Shown: positions 23,168 through 34,053 of the stretch, one piece after another | Position numbering within the stretch: the first letter of the stretch is position 1 | Layout: each line of letters starts with the position of its first letter | DNA from: Triangularia verruculosa | Taxonomy: Eukaryota > Ascomycota > Sordariomycetes > Sordariales > Podosporaceae | Reading direction: 5' to 3' | Length of the DNA stretch: 64,000 nt | NCBI GenBank assembly: GCA_033296885.1 | Contig: MU863945.1 | Location: forward strand, 124,001-188,000 | Made by a program: the position numbers and the translations under genes | Notes under the pieces: generated by a model | Told to the model about the DNA's origin: nothing | Database searches by the model: none | Seen by the model: only the letters and a program-made list of their open reading frames with translations

Positions 23168-24826
23168 TCACCTCACACCCCAACTGTCATCCTCCAACAG
23201 GGTTGCGGCATCTTCGAGAGACAAGCCGGCTGTTTCTGGGTAGAATTTCCAGATCAACCCATACCCTCCGACACAGATCAAGGCGTAGAGAGTGAACGTC
23301 AATGAGGGCCCCAAGAAGTCCATCAACATCAGAAAGGTAAGACCAATGACAAAATTGGCGCCCCAGTTCGTGGCTGTCGCAATACCGCTCCCCAGTGACC
23401 GCACGTTGAGGGCAAACAGCTCGCTCTGCATCCATGGGACGTTTCCGAGGCCAATGGCATAGCCTGCCACATAGATCATGATACTGATCAAAATGACGAT
23501 TGGAGAACCTGGAGCATCAGTATCCGTGGCCCCGCTGAGGAAGAAACCAAAGGCAGCAAGGAGCAGACCGAACACCATCCACGGGATGGACCAGAGGAGA
23601 ATACGTCTCCTCCCAATCCGGTCAATGATAATAAGCGCCACCAATGTGAATGCGAAGTTGGTGACTGCCACGACAAGCGAGGTGAGAGTCGGGATCGGGA
23701 AGCCAAGCATCTCGAAAATGGTAGCCGAGAAGTACATGAGTGAGTTCTAGACCTGATGTTAGCATGGTGTCACTGTTTTCCGTGACAAGGGAACCTTACA
23801 AAACCGCACAACTGTTGTAAGCCTTGCAATAAACAAGCAATCGCCAGCGCCCTCTTGTTTCTCCTGATGTTGAACAGCTCGTCGAAGCCTTCAACCCAAC
23901 CAGCCTTGCCATCGCCACCCTGACCTCTCCTTCTTCGGAGCCGTCTTGCATCCTGCTCCTCCCTAACCTCAATCTCAATACCCTTAACCGTAGCATCAAC
24001 CTCCCTCGCAGTGACCTTACCACCGGCAACCTTTTCAACCACCCCTCTAGCTTCCAGTCCTCTCCCCACCATTACTAACCATCTTGGAGTCTCAGGCATG
24101 ACCATCATCATGAAGAGTTGCACCACAGCCGGCAGACCCCCCAGGCCAACCATCCATCTCCAGGCGGTATCTGGGTGTCCATACTCCCCAAGCCCATATC
24201 CAACAATATACGCCACCACCTGGCCCAGTGTGATGAAGATCACGTTCATCGTCACCAACCTCCCTCTATGTTGCGCTGGCGCAAGTTCAGCAATGTAAAG
24301 CGGTACCACAAAGCTTGCCGCTCCCACGGCCATGCCGACGATGCTCCTCCCTACTACCATCACCCAAACTGTTGAGCATGCGGCTTGCACACCGGCGCCG
24401 AGAATGAATAACACATCTGCCACGAGGATCACTCTTTTCCTGCCGAGACTATCGGCAAAAACGGACGAGAAGGGAGAAACGAGGAGGGCAAAAAGCGACG
24501 TGGAGGCGGTGATTAGCGACTTGTCGAGGGAGTCGAGGGGCCGGTTGGAGAGGGAGCTGCCGAGTGATACGAGGGTGGAGGAGATTACGCCTGTGTCGTC
24601 TTCGAAGATGTGAATATCACAATCATAGTGATGTGCAGAGAGGAAGACACATACAACCAAACAAAAGCCCCGATAGACCCGCTGATAGTGTTAACAGCCA
24701 GATAAACCAACTCGGAGCGGCAGGCGCCGATTTGTTAGACTCGAGACGCCCTTCATCGCGGTGTTCATCATCTTCAGCATCTATCCGCTCCGACGCCGAA
24801 ATAAGGGGTTCCTGCGCGCTGCTCAT
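23168..24826 (-). CDS. Sugar/inositol transporter (MFS sugar-porter family, Itr-like)
   Basis: Three exons, 24826-24655, 24599-23800 and 23746-23168, with very short introns of 55 nt (GTATGT...GAAG) and 53 nt (GTAAGG...CTAG). Frames join at phase 1 and phase 0, giving 516 aa. The first junction restores GLLFGYDTGVISSTL, the family signature at the end of TM1. Further landmarks are DSLGRKR between TM2 and TM3, MPETPRWLVMVGRG after TM6, LQGLQQLCGFNSLMYFSATIF in TM7 across the second junction, DRIGRRR between TM8 and TM9, and PETAGLSLED at the C-terminus. This pattern fits the myo-inositol branch of the proton symporters at the plasma membrane; the substrate is inferred. A strong donor (GTGAGT) overlaps the stop region, so a spliced longer C-tail is possible. 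Confidence 0.88.
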
Positions 24827-25454
24827 CGCTGTGGTCGTTGTAGAGCTCTTATCGCCAAATGCATCGTACTCTTATCGAGCACAATCCAAAAGTGTAGCAC
24901 AGCAGTCAGTGAGTGAGAACCCTGATGGCTGATAAGTAGTTGACAATGGAGCGGTTGATGTCCAGATGTCGGCAGCCGGCGTCTTCCCGCACCGAGGGAC
25001 AAGTGACAAGTTGTGGGGCAATCTGTGCCGCCAAGTCCCAGTGCGCGACCCAGAAGGAAATCGATGCAGGGGCGGGGTTGATTTGGCATCGAATTGAAAC
25101 AAGCTAGGGGTAGCACGCACAGACCATTGACGTTTCAACGCCGCAACGTCGTCGAGCTGTGCGCTTGCTGCCACCGCCGCCAACAACCTCGTGGCACAAA
25201 AAAAGTCACAAGGGAATCTTTTCTGAGACCTGGACTTTACATTCTCTTCTTCATCCCATCTTTTTCTTCCATTTCTTGCTTGTTGTCTCTGTACTGGATT
25301 TTCTTCGGTATTCTTTTCTAGTAGAAGAAACGGGAAACATCACTGTTCAAAAATTTAATTCTAGGTAGACAGCACAATCAAGCTTCAAGCTTTACCCCCT
25401 TATTACAAACACCATACGGATAATCACCACCACACCACTTCGAAAGCCAACACG
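24827..25454. other. Divergent promoter, transporter / short-chain dehydrogenase
   Basis: 628 bp between two divergent genes. The right half is T/C-rich followed by an A/C-rich leader, as expected upstream of the dehydrogenase start. Shared regulation is possible but nothing in the sequence proves it. Confidence 0.5.
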
Positions 25455-26609
25455 ATGGCGCCCTCCCCATATGCCGGTCACCCCTCGAGGGGAGACAGCT
25501 GGTTCGCTCCCCTATCCATCGACCTCATCGTCAAAGTCTTCAAAACAACCTTCTTCCACCCATTCATCGCATGGATCATCCCCCTCTGCTTTCGCGCGCA
25601 GAACATGCACTGGGACGCGCCGCCCATGCTTGTCTCCTTCGCGTGGGCCGGTGCGATCACACTGACCTGGATGGCGGGCGTGATTAACGATCGTCTTGCC
25701 TTTGGTCTCCCCCGTGAGGTTGACCTGAGCGAGGAGGTCATCGTCATCACCGGGGGAGCTTCCGGCCTCGGGCTTCTGATCGCCGAAGTTTACGGGATGC
25801 GCGGCGCAACAGTTGCTGTTTTGGACGTTGAGGAAATGGAGAATGGAGAGGCGAGAGGAGTCACCTACTACAAGTGTGATGTAAGCGACAAGGACCAAAT
25901 CGCAAAGGTTGCTGAGAAGATTGAGCGCGAGGTACGCTTCCCCCTGCCTGGTCTCCCCCCTATTCCGCCCCCCGTACATCAACTGACCTTTCCATCCCAG
26001 CTCGGCCCCCCCACAATCCTAATCAACAACGCAGCCGTCGCCCTCGGCAAGCCCCTCCTCTCTCTCTCCCTCCCCGAAATCGACCGCTCCCTCACCACCA
26101 ACCTCCTCTCCCACTTCTACACCATCAAGACCTTCCTCCCCGGCATGACCCGCGCCGAATGCGGCGGAACCATCGTCACCATCTCCTCCGTCATTGGCAC
26201 CCTCGGCGCTGCCCAGCTGACCGACTACGCGGCCGCCAAAGCAGGCGTCACCGCCCTCCACAAGAGCCTCACCGCCGAACTGAAGGAATCCCACCCCGAG
26301 ATCCGGACTGTGTTGGTCACTCCCGGGCAGCTGTCAACACCATTGTTTGCCGGGGTCAAGACCCCCAATGCGTTCCTCGCTCCGGTGGTGGAACCGGTGG
26401 ATGTGGCAAAGGAGATCATCAGGGTCATCGACAACGGGCAGAACGCGAGCATTGGGATGCCGCTTTACGCGAGGTGGGTGGACTGGTTCAATGTCCTCCC
26501 CGCGGGCATGCAGAAGATTGCTAGGTCACTGGCCGGCGTCGACCGGGGGATGAAGACGTTTGTCGGTCGAGGGGGCGTGGCCAAGAAGGGCAAAACCGAA
26601 GCGTTTTAG
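25455..26609 (+). CDS. Membrane-anchored short-chain dehydrogenase (RDH10/DHRS-like)
   Basis: Two exons, 25455-25931 and 26001-26609, around a 69-nt intron (donor GTACGC, acceptor TCCCAG). The intron length is a multiple of three and it contains no stop, so the unspliced frame is also open (384 aa). The spliced product is 361 aa and joins EKIERE to LGPPTILINNAA, the normal SDR sequence. Classical SDR landmarks are the NAD(P) motif TGGASGLG (99-106), an acidic VLDVEE after beta-2 that favours NAD, NNAA (168-171), Ser 220/221, Tyr 234 and Lys 238 in YAAAK. A hydrophobic segment at about 56-76 precedes the catalytic domain and probably anchors it in the ER or lipid-droplet membrane. Relatives oxidise or reduce retinoid, steroid or other lipid alcohols; the substrate is unknown. 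Confidence 0.92.
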   Translation: MAPSPYAGHPSRGDSWFAPLSIDLIVKVFKTTFFHPFIAWIIPLCFRAQNMHWDAPPMLVSFAWAGAITLTWMAGVINDRLAFGLPREVDLSEEVIVITGGASGLGLLIAEVYGMRGATVAVLDVEEMENGEARGVTYYKCDVSDKDQIAKVAEKIEREVRFPLPGLPPIPPPVHQLTFPSQLGPPTILINNAAVALGKPLLSLSLPEIDRSLTTNLLSHFYTIKTFLPGMTRAECGGTIVTISSVIGTLGAAQLTDYAAAKAGVTALHKSLTAELKESHPEIRTVLVTPGQLSTPLFAGVKTPNAFLAPVVEPVDVAKEIIRVIDNGQNASIGMPLYARWVDWFNVLPAGMQKIARSLAGVDRGMKTFVGRGGVAKKGKTEAF

Positions 26610-26723
26610 GAAGAGAGCGGCTGGTTCGCGAGGGGCGGTTGTAACAATTACGATAATGTACATAAAAACGTACCAAAGAGTGTATCATTAGCAAGCGCAA
26701 CACAAATCATTTTATCGTCTATT

Positions 26724-27321
26724 TCAGTTCTCTCCCTTTTCTGCGTGCTCTGCCTGTTCTTTCTCCTTCTGGTCCAAAGCCCACTGCACCCCGGATAAGT
26801 CAGTATAAGGCGGGATCTTTTCTTTGCCATCCCCCTTTTTGTACGTCAACGCATCTAGATCGATGCCGTCAAACGCGCGAACACTGATCCCGTACCCGCG
26901 GTGGCGGAACCCGTGGAAGTCGATGCCCAGGCTGGCGCCGCAGTAGCCGCAGAAGAGGTGGTCTCTGGTTTTGGAGTTGAATTTGTACCTCGAGAGGCGG
27001 GCTTCGCTGCCATGGAGGAACTTGACGTTTTCTACGGGAGGGTCTTTTGTTTTTGGTAGTGTTATTAGATTTAGGAAAAGACCAAACAAACAAAAAAGAA
27101 AAAAAGCTGCTGGAAGAAAATTGGAGGGAGAGAGGAAGCATACAAACGAGGAGATACCCGGCCCGCCGGCAGATGGAGCAGTTGCACTCCATCACCGACT
27201 GCTCCGGCAGCGGGGGGGAGAGGGTGACGGCGAAGGCGATGGAGCCGCAGTGGCAGGAGCAGGGGTAGGTTTCTTCATTCTTCTTCTTTTCATCCTGGGT
27301 CGGTTCAGAGGAGGAGGACAT
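26724..27321 (-). CDS. GFA-fold (CENP-V/GFA) zinc protein
   Basis: Two exons, 27321-27144 and 27043-26724, separated by a 99-nt intron (donor GTATGC, acceptor CAAAAG, phase 1). They give 165 aa. The spliced protein carries the GFA zinc ligands in order: CSCHCGS (Cys 21/23/25), ECNCSICRR (46/48/51) and LFCGYCGASLG (91/94). The reading across the junction, GYLLVYPPVENVKFLHG, matches the family core. The founding member was described as glutathione-dependent formaldehyde-activating enzyme, but most fungal members have no proven reaction and are annotated by fold only. The Lys/Glu-rich ends are likely flexible. It is convergent with the dehydrogenase; stops are 114 bp apart. Confidence 0.9.
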
Positions 27322-28636
27322 GGTTAAGGTATGACTGGGTGCGAGATTCTAATCAGGTGTGTGGGATGTATGGGTAGAAGAGAAGGAGAAGAAGAATAAT
27401 AACTCAAACCAGCTGTGAAACTGTTCTTAGGCAACAAAGGGAGCACACACTCTCACAACCAACACCTGCGAGGGGCTGACCACAAGTCCACGACTTGCTT
27501 AGATATCACCGTCACACACAACTGGTTGGCGGAAGGATTGAGCCGGCTTACCTATCTTTCGGGATACTACCCACTACCTACCAGGCTGACATTAGGTCAC
27601 TCAAGAAAGCAGTCAGACAAGATGGCAACTCAGAGACATCAGTCATTGTAGGTAACAATGCATTCTTCGAACGTCTATCGTAATATGTCTGATAAATGCC
27701 GAGTTACTCCAAGACAGCATACTATGTAAAACGCGACCAAAAAAAACAAAAACATCGCTCGACTTTTATCGTCTCATAATTCCCAATGATGACCAGCCAA
27801 ATCCACGCTCTAAACCAAAGTATGCCCATCGCTCCGCTATTCAATACCATCGCCCGTATGTATATCCCCAACTTTGCTCCCAAAAAGCATGCATGTATTT
27901 CTGTCAGTCCAGCCCAAACACTTGATCTAACACATCTCTGTCTGCCGCTGTATACTGGCAGCGCGACCGTCTTTCCTGTTTTCACCAGGCAGTTTGACGC
28001 CTGTCCAACTGCCCAATGCTTTGCGCCGAGCATTTTGGACCCGAAGTTCCCGCTACTTCCCACACCAGGATTGGATGAAGGCGAATCGCCGAACTGTCCT
28101 TGCTTCTCGGCCTGCCGCCTTTCTGCTTGTCGGCAAGGTATGTGGGACCGAACCGGACGCGAATCGGCCTCGAAGTTGTTGGCCATATGCGTGGTGTGGT
28201 AGCACAGATAGCGAACCGGTAGCTGAACCAAGCCATACACCACCCTGTTGACCAACTTGATATGCAAGCGACTGTTGGCTGATCTTCGTCATCCCGCACA
28301 ACCTAGGTGAGGCTAAAACAAGGTCGACGATGGTTGAGTCCGTCCGCAAACAGCCCTCCTTTCGAGGGCTTCGTATCGTCCTTCGTTGCTGGTAAGGTTC
28401 CCGGAAGGTGGTATGTCGTGGGTGATGCATATGTTGAAGGTTCCATGCATTAAAGATGTCCAGTCCTGCAGGCACCCCTTGTCCATTGTGATCGCAACAA
28501 TAGACCTCACATATGCCGGCCAGTTCATCCAACACACCTCAGCGCCCCAGCTGCCTTTGGACTAGGGGCGACGCCAGGTCTCGTCGAAAAAGACAGCGGC
28601 TTTTCGTGAAATATTCGTCAGTCCAGAAGCCAGCTT
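27322..28636. other. Intergenic, 1.3 kb
   Basis: Between the GFA-protein promoter and the 3-prime end of the LisH/WD40 gene. Overlapping open frames on both strands at 27722-28267 have no convincing start, splice signals or recognisable sequence. No RNA gene is seen. Confidence 0.5.
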
Positions 28637-30868
28637 CTACCGAAAGTTAATGATAGCGAGCCGATTATCCATCCCATGAACCAGTTTCTTCCCCTCACAG
28701 TCCCACTCCAAGAATGGCAGGGAGTCACCAGAGTCGGATCCTGTCTTCGGAGTCTGCCATCCGGACTGAGGCGCCCAGCCTGCTTTGGGAACCTGATGCT
28801 CGCCAAGCTTCCAGATCAGGATTCTGTCGTGCGTGGCCACAGCAATGTGTGACCCATCAGGGCTGATGGCGAGGCTGTTTGCTGCGAGAGGTGAGTCCAA
28901 GGTGATTGAATACTTGGGCCTGTTCTCCTGGCCGAGGACGTTCCAGACCAAGATGGTTCCATCAACGCCACAGGACACCAGCAACCTTTCACCATCCAAG
29001 GGCTCTGCTTGCAGTGGTTGCCACTGCATGGCAGTGATCGCACCGTCGTGAGCTTGAATTGAGCGCCGTCTGCTAGACTCATCCCAGATCTAAAAAAAAA
29101 AACCATGGTCAGTTAAACTAACTCCTAAGCACCCATTGCATCGAACCTACGTCAAGAAAGCCCGCTTCGCTGCCAGTTGCAACAAGACTAGAACGCCAAT
29201 CGAACTTGACATGCTGGAATCGCTCGTCCTTCCGTGGCTCAAAGTCCTTGACCTGGGTAACCTCTTTGTCGGTGCATCGGAAAGCGGTCAACAAACCCTG
29301 GCCGCAGAGAATAAAAGAGCTTTCACTGATCCATGTGGCATCGATGGGATAACTGTGTATGTCGTAGTTGAGGATGTGAGAGACCGGATTCACCATCGAT
29401 GGAGATGAAACCTGGATCAAAGTGCGGGTGTTTTCCAAACCATTGGTCAAATCGGGCGAGATGGCCAGGAGAAACTTGTCGTTGGGACTCCAGCAGAGAT
29501 TGGTGATGGGAGAGTCGAGACCTTCGAACCGGTAGGCGCTGGTGCCGTCGGCAGCCCACACACCGAGACGGGCCTTGTTTCCTATCTCAAACCCGAGGGC
29601 AATAAGGGCGCCAGTGGAGCTCCAGGCCATGGAGATGACGGTCGAATCACTGGGGAGGTCATCTCCAAGGTGAAGGTAACGAGTGGCGGCATCCACGTGA
29701 TCTGGCAGGGCGGCGTCCGGGGCGGCTCCACGCGGAAGTGTCCAAATGCGGGCTAGCGCATCGGTCCCGCCAGTCGCCAAGATTGATGGGTCTTTGGGGT
29801 TCCACTTGCTGATGAGCACGATAGGGTTTTCGCTAGCTTCTGTGGAATCGTCGGCGCCGAGTCGCAGGAACACCGTGTCTTGCGTGAGATCCCGTGTGTC
29901 GTCAACCTGAGTGCCGCGGGAGGGACCCTCGGTGTGTGGGATTGGCGATGCGGCCTGCTCGCCCTCCAGAGGTGACGGGTAGGCGTGGCCATTGTCGGCA
30001 CTCTGGTGGTGGTGGTCAAGTTCCATTGGGGTCGTGGCTGAATCCGCCCCGTTGTCGTAGCCGTTGCTCAGTCTCTGCCGCTTAGCGGGCGACCCATGCG
30101 ACATGGCGAGATGCCGGTCGACCGCGCGCTTTCTAGGATTTTCAATGTCTTCATCGTACTCTGCATCCTCGGATTCCTCTGCCTCCTCCTCAACCTCCTC
30201 TTCTTCCACCTCCATCACATCGGGCTGGAACTTGAGCGGTCCAAACACCCCACGCGGTGTCGCCTCGGCCGTTGCCGGCACATCACGAGGCGCCTGCAAG
30301 AAAATTGTCAGTTACCCCGGCACTACCGCCCCTGGAACCTGCACCACCCGCCAATTCCATGCCGGGGAGCAGCCCCGACAGGAATGGGGGGTGCCAGCCC
30401 ACGGGTCGAGTCAATTTCACAACACAACGAAATCGGGCCACCATACCTTTTGTTCAGCAAACTGCCTCTCAAATGCTTCAAACTGAAGGCCTTTGTTGAG
30501 GAGATTCACCAATGCATACGTCTTGACATGCGGAGCAAAGTCAAAATGCCTGTGAGGCGTTTGGATCCGCCACTCCTTTTGCAGCTTGGCAGCGGTGTCT
30601 CGATAATCTGGCTGAGGTCAGTTCACTGCGTCTTGGTGCCTCACCAAGCTTCTTGTCCAGCGCGTGAAACATGAGAGAGCTGGCGGGGTGAGCTGAGCTG
30701 CCACAGTGAGCAATTCACATACTTGATTCCAAGAGGTATCTAATCTCAAAAAGTCAGCGATCACAGCGCCATCACCTGGCAGTCCGAAGCTCGGGCTGAA
30801 GGGCGGGCAAAAACAACAAACCTCCAGATGAGATAGTTGACACGGTTGGTGTCTAGTAATTCCTTCAT
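28637..30868 (-). CDS. LisH/WD40 co-repressor protein, Sif2/TBL1 class
   Basis: Five exons on the minus strand: 30868-30822, 30739-30723 (a 17-nt micro-exon), 30607-30447, 30293-29151 and 29089-28637. Junction phases are 2, 1, 0 and 0, all with GT-AG borders, giving 606 aa. The start reads MKELLDTNRVNYLIWRYLLESNYRDTAA, a LisH motif (residues about 4-36), then a helical block to residue 75 (VNLLNKGLQFEAFERQF) diagnostic of the Sif2/TBL1/TBL1XR1 proteins. An acidic run near 90-115 and a basic PAKRQR segment follow, then WD40 repeats from about residue 215 to the end (LISKWNPKDPSILATGGTDALARIW, WDESSRRRSIQAHDGAITAMQW and others). Yeast Sif2 belongs to the Set3 histone deacetylase complex and TBL1 to NCoR/SMRT-HDAC3, so a nuclear HDAC co-repressor role is inferred. 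Confidence 0.93.
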
Positions 30869-33800
30869 TGTCGGAGCACCGGGGGCGAAAACGCGGCCAA
30901 AGTTGCGGGATTTCCAATCTCAACTTCCAGCGCAGGTCATGAAGGTAATTCTGTCCAGGTTGGTCCGTCGGCGAGCTGTTGACAGGGCGATTAGGCTTGT
31001 GGCTTTTGTTGGTGATGGAAGATGAAAAGGGACCTCGAAAGCGCAAGGTTGAGATTTGGAGGTTGCAAGCGTCCGGGCCAGCGATGGCCCCAGCGACCCA
31101 GAATCCCAGTGCGGGTTTGCCCAATGAGGTGTGGGTTCCCACCGGCCAAGTGGTCCCTGCCGCTTGTTATTAGGCGAGCGACTAAAACCGCATCCCGGAC
31201 GCTAAGCCCAAATGGGACCAGCAACCTCCAGACGCCAGCCAAACTTGTACCTTTTTCAACACGTCCCGTCTCGCCAATTGCCCTGCCTGATCTTGAACAA
31301 TGAATGAGCCACATCACCACGAGACAAAAAGCTCCGATGGCCCCCGAAGTTTCTGATATGTCCAGAGAGGCTGCCCTCGATGAGCTTCACAACCTGATGA
31401 GCCTACAGACACCCATGGCATGCTGTCACTAGGCTGCACAGAAGTCCTCATGACGCTCAGACTGCAGGTGGTTCGGTTTTAGGTTTGAATTTCCGCACCT
31501 CCAGCTTGTTTGTGACAGGCGGTAGGTAGCTACACTACAAAGTGGGTTCTCCAGATGGCAAGCTTCTGCAAGTCTGGCCTTTGCTGCACGCCATCGCCCT
31601 GCTCAGCGAGTGAGACCGCTATTTTCTGCCCTTGCCCCGCGTAGGGCCTATCCAGGACTCCCACGATAACATCACAGCAAGATGATGGCAAACAATTAAA
31701 GCATGTCTAACAGAGAGGAGAAGTGTGTGTCACCAGCTGATCTGCGAGTCTCACGCACCAAAAGCTTGGGAGATGCCCTAGGAATGAGATGATACACAAG
31801 TTAAATCATGTCGCAGGGCTTTCCTGGCCTCGCGCAAGCGTGCAACCGAAACCCGTTCTTCGGATTGAACCCACACCAATACCGACATTACCGTGGGTGG
31901 CTAGGTTGAGGCCGGTTGGCGGAATACAGTTTTACGGAACGGTACATGACATCTTGTTGCTGGACTGGACCAGCAAAGCCAACCTCAGCTCAGCTCATCA
32001 GGTTGCGTCAAATCGACACATAATTATACTTGGACTTGGCCAGATCTGATGCCATCTCGCCTGTGCATAATAACTCAGAGGGGAGGAAAAAGCGAGCGGG
32101 AGGGCGGTACTGCAATTAATCGAAACGTGGTGGTTTGCCGAGACCAATCAATCCATCACCACCCGAAGCGCCAATCCGCGGTCGGCCGGCGCCATTTGAC
32201 ACATCCCGTCATCATCGTGGTGAACTTCGGGCATGGCCCCCTCCCCCTCCCAAACGGAGGCCTGGTAGGCTGGTACCGCCCTTCTTCGACGCACAAGCTC
32301 CCAATTAGGCTCTGCAGGCCGTTGTGTTGCGCTTCTTTGTGTGGCACAAGAATGATGTGGCCGACCGTGAGATACAGCCCCTGGCGCCCTGGTGCTGTAT
32401 CTACATACATATCACTGTGCACTCTCCTGCTGTGGACAGCAACCGAACACTGGTCATGTTCCAAAGGACCCGATGCAGATCGGCGGCGCGGACAGTCGAG
32501 TGGCAGGCAATCAATCAAAGCCCACCAGGGCTGGCGGGATGATCAACAGCGGAAAAGTGAGCGTGTGGAACGTACCCTGACTGTGTATCCTCCTCCAGAC
32601 AAGTGAGCGGTTTCTTGTGGCATCGTGGCACCTGCCGTTATTCATCCAACAAAAGCTGAGGGAGACCATACAGTACTGACGTGGTAAGTTTGTCTAGCGG
32701 GTACTTTTGAAGTCTCCATACGAGGGTTGGCCTAGCATTTCGGTATCGTTTCTAAATGGTGGAAGCCCCTGCCATAACCCTTGTAACTGTGAAATGCTAT
32801 TGGCCGGAAGAAGTGGGGATAGGTACACGCTAGACAAACGAACCAGGTCAGTATTGTAGAGCGTTCAAAGAACAATCAACGGGGCCTTCCGGAATTCTGA
32901 CCAACCAAAATCTGGCAGAAGCAGTGTGTCGTGGTGTTCTGGGCAGAGCCGGGGTTCATGATCCGGGGTTTTCGATCTTGCGGTGCGGGGAATGCTGATT
33001 GGACCTCGTCGTTGCATTGTGACAAGGGTTTTCAACAGCATGGTGCCGGCTGCTGTTGGGGGGTACCGGTACTGAACCTTCCACCACGTTCCCCCATCTG
33101 AGACAGGTATCTCGACATGCAGTGAGCCTGAAGAGGCGGGCTCCAAAATCGAAATGAAACCTTGGAGACGGCTCAAGCTGCCAAAAAGAAGATCGAGCCC
33201 AGTGGTGGCAGCGAGAGATTCAAAAGGCACCAGTGCAAAATAGACTGCAACCGACCTCAACGGGGCCGAAAAGAGGCTCCCTGGTGACCCCCATCACGCC
33301 CCGCCTTATCCGTCCTGCAAGTTGGTGTACATAAGATCAACACCGAGATAGATGCGTTGTTTACGGCCCAACGAACCCTAAAAACATTCAACGCACGGGG
33401 TCTTTCTGTCAAGCTTGAGCAATCAGATAGGACTTACAGACTGTCCATCAGGGTGACACATAATTGTTAGATGCAACGGACGCCTTCGACCGAGGTGGCG
33501 TACGATCTACGGAGCGGGGCATTGAGGTGTGTGTGCGCGTGTGTGTGGTGTCGCAAGCCCTGCAGATACCACCAAACGATATCCGATTCTTGATATCCGT
33601 AATGGAAATCAAAAGAGGCTGTCCTCGGCAATGTGAGAAGAAATGATAGAAATCATGTTGCGCTTGGCCTCCGACCTTCCAAATTCCTTTGGCTTGACCG
33701 CTCGTGCCGCCCCGAGATGAGATGGCGTGGAGGACGGGACTGAGCTGGATGGCTCGTGCGCAATCTCAGATGTCGTCTCCACTCCTTCTTTGTGCATGGG

Positions 33801-34053
33801 CCTGCATGAAACAACCTGGGTCCTCGTGTGTTGTGTTCGGGCGGGCGAACCCTGCCAACCCTGCCAACCCTGGCAGGAGCGGCAGCCTGGGCGCCTGAGG
33901 CATGAACCTTTTGTTCCCTCCGTTGCAGCCACCCAAATCTGGGAAAACTCCGGCAAACGGGAGGGCCCGACGTCAAGACACGAAAGCGCGATAGGAGCAC
34001 CACCTTAGACAAGCCGTCGGATCGAAAAAAAAGTACCAAGGTCAACACCCACC
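30869..34053. other. Intergenic, 3.2 kb
   Basis: Promoter regions of two divergent genes with a long middle part. Open frames are short and overlap on both strands without recognisable content. A 9-base tandem repeat (AACCCTGCC, three copies, the last with one change) is at 33848-33874, and a GT-rich tract lies near 33527-33548. No RNA gene is seen. Confidence 0.5.

Noticed and set aside
27722..28267. Overlapping open frames on both strands between the GFA and LisH/WD40 genes
   Set aside because: No good start, no splice-linked extension and no recognisable sequence; frames on both strands look equally random.
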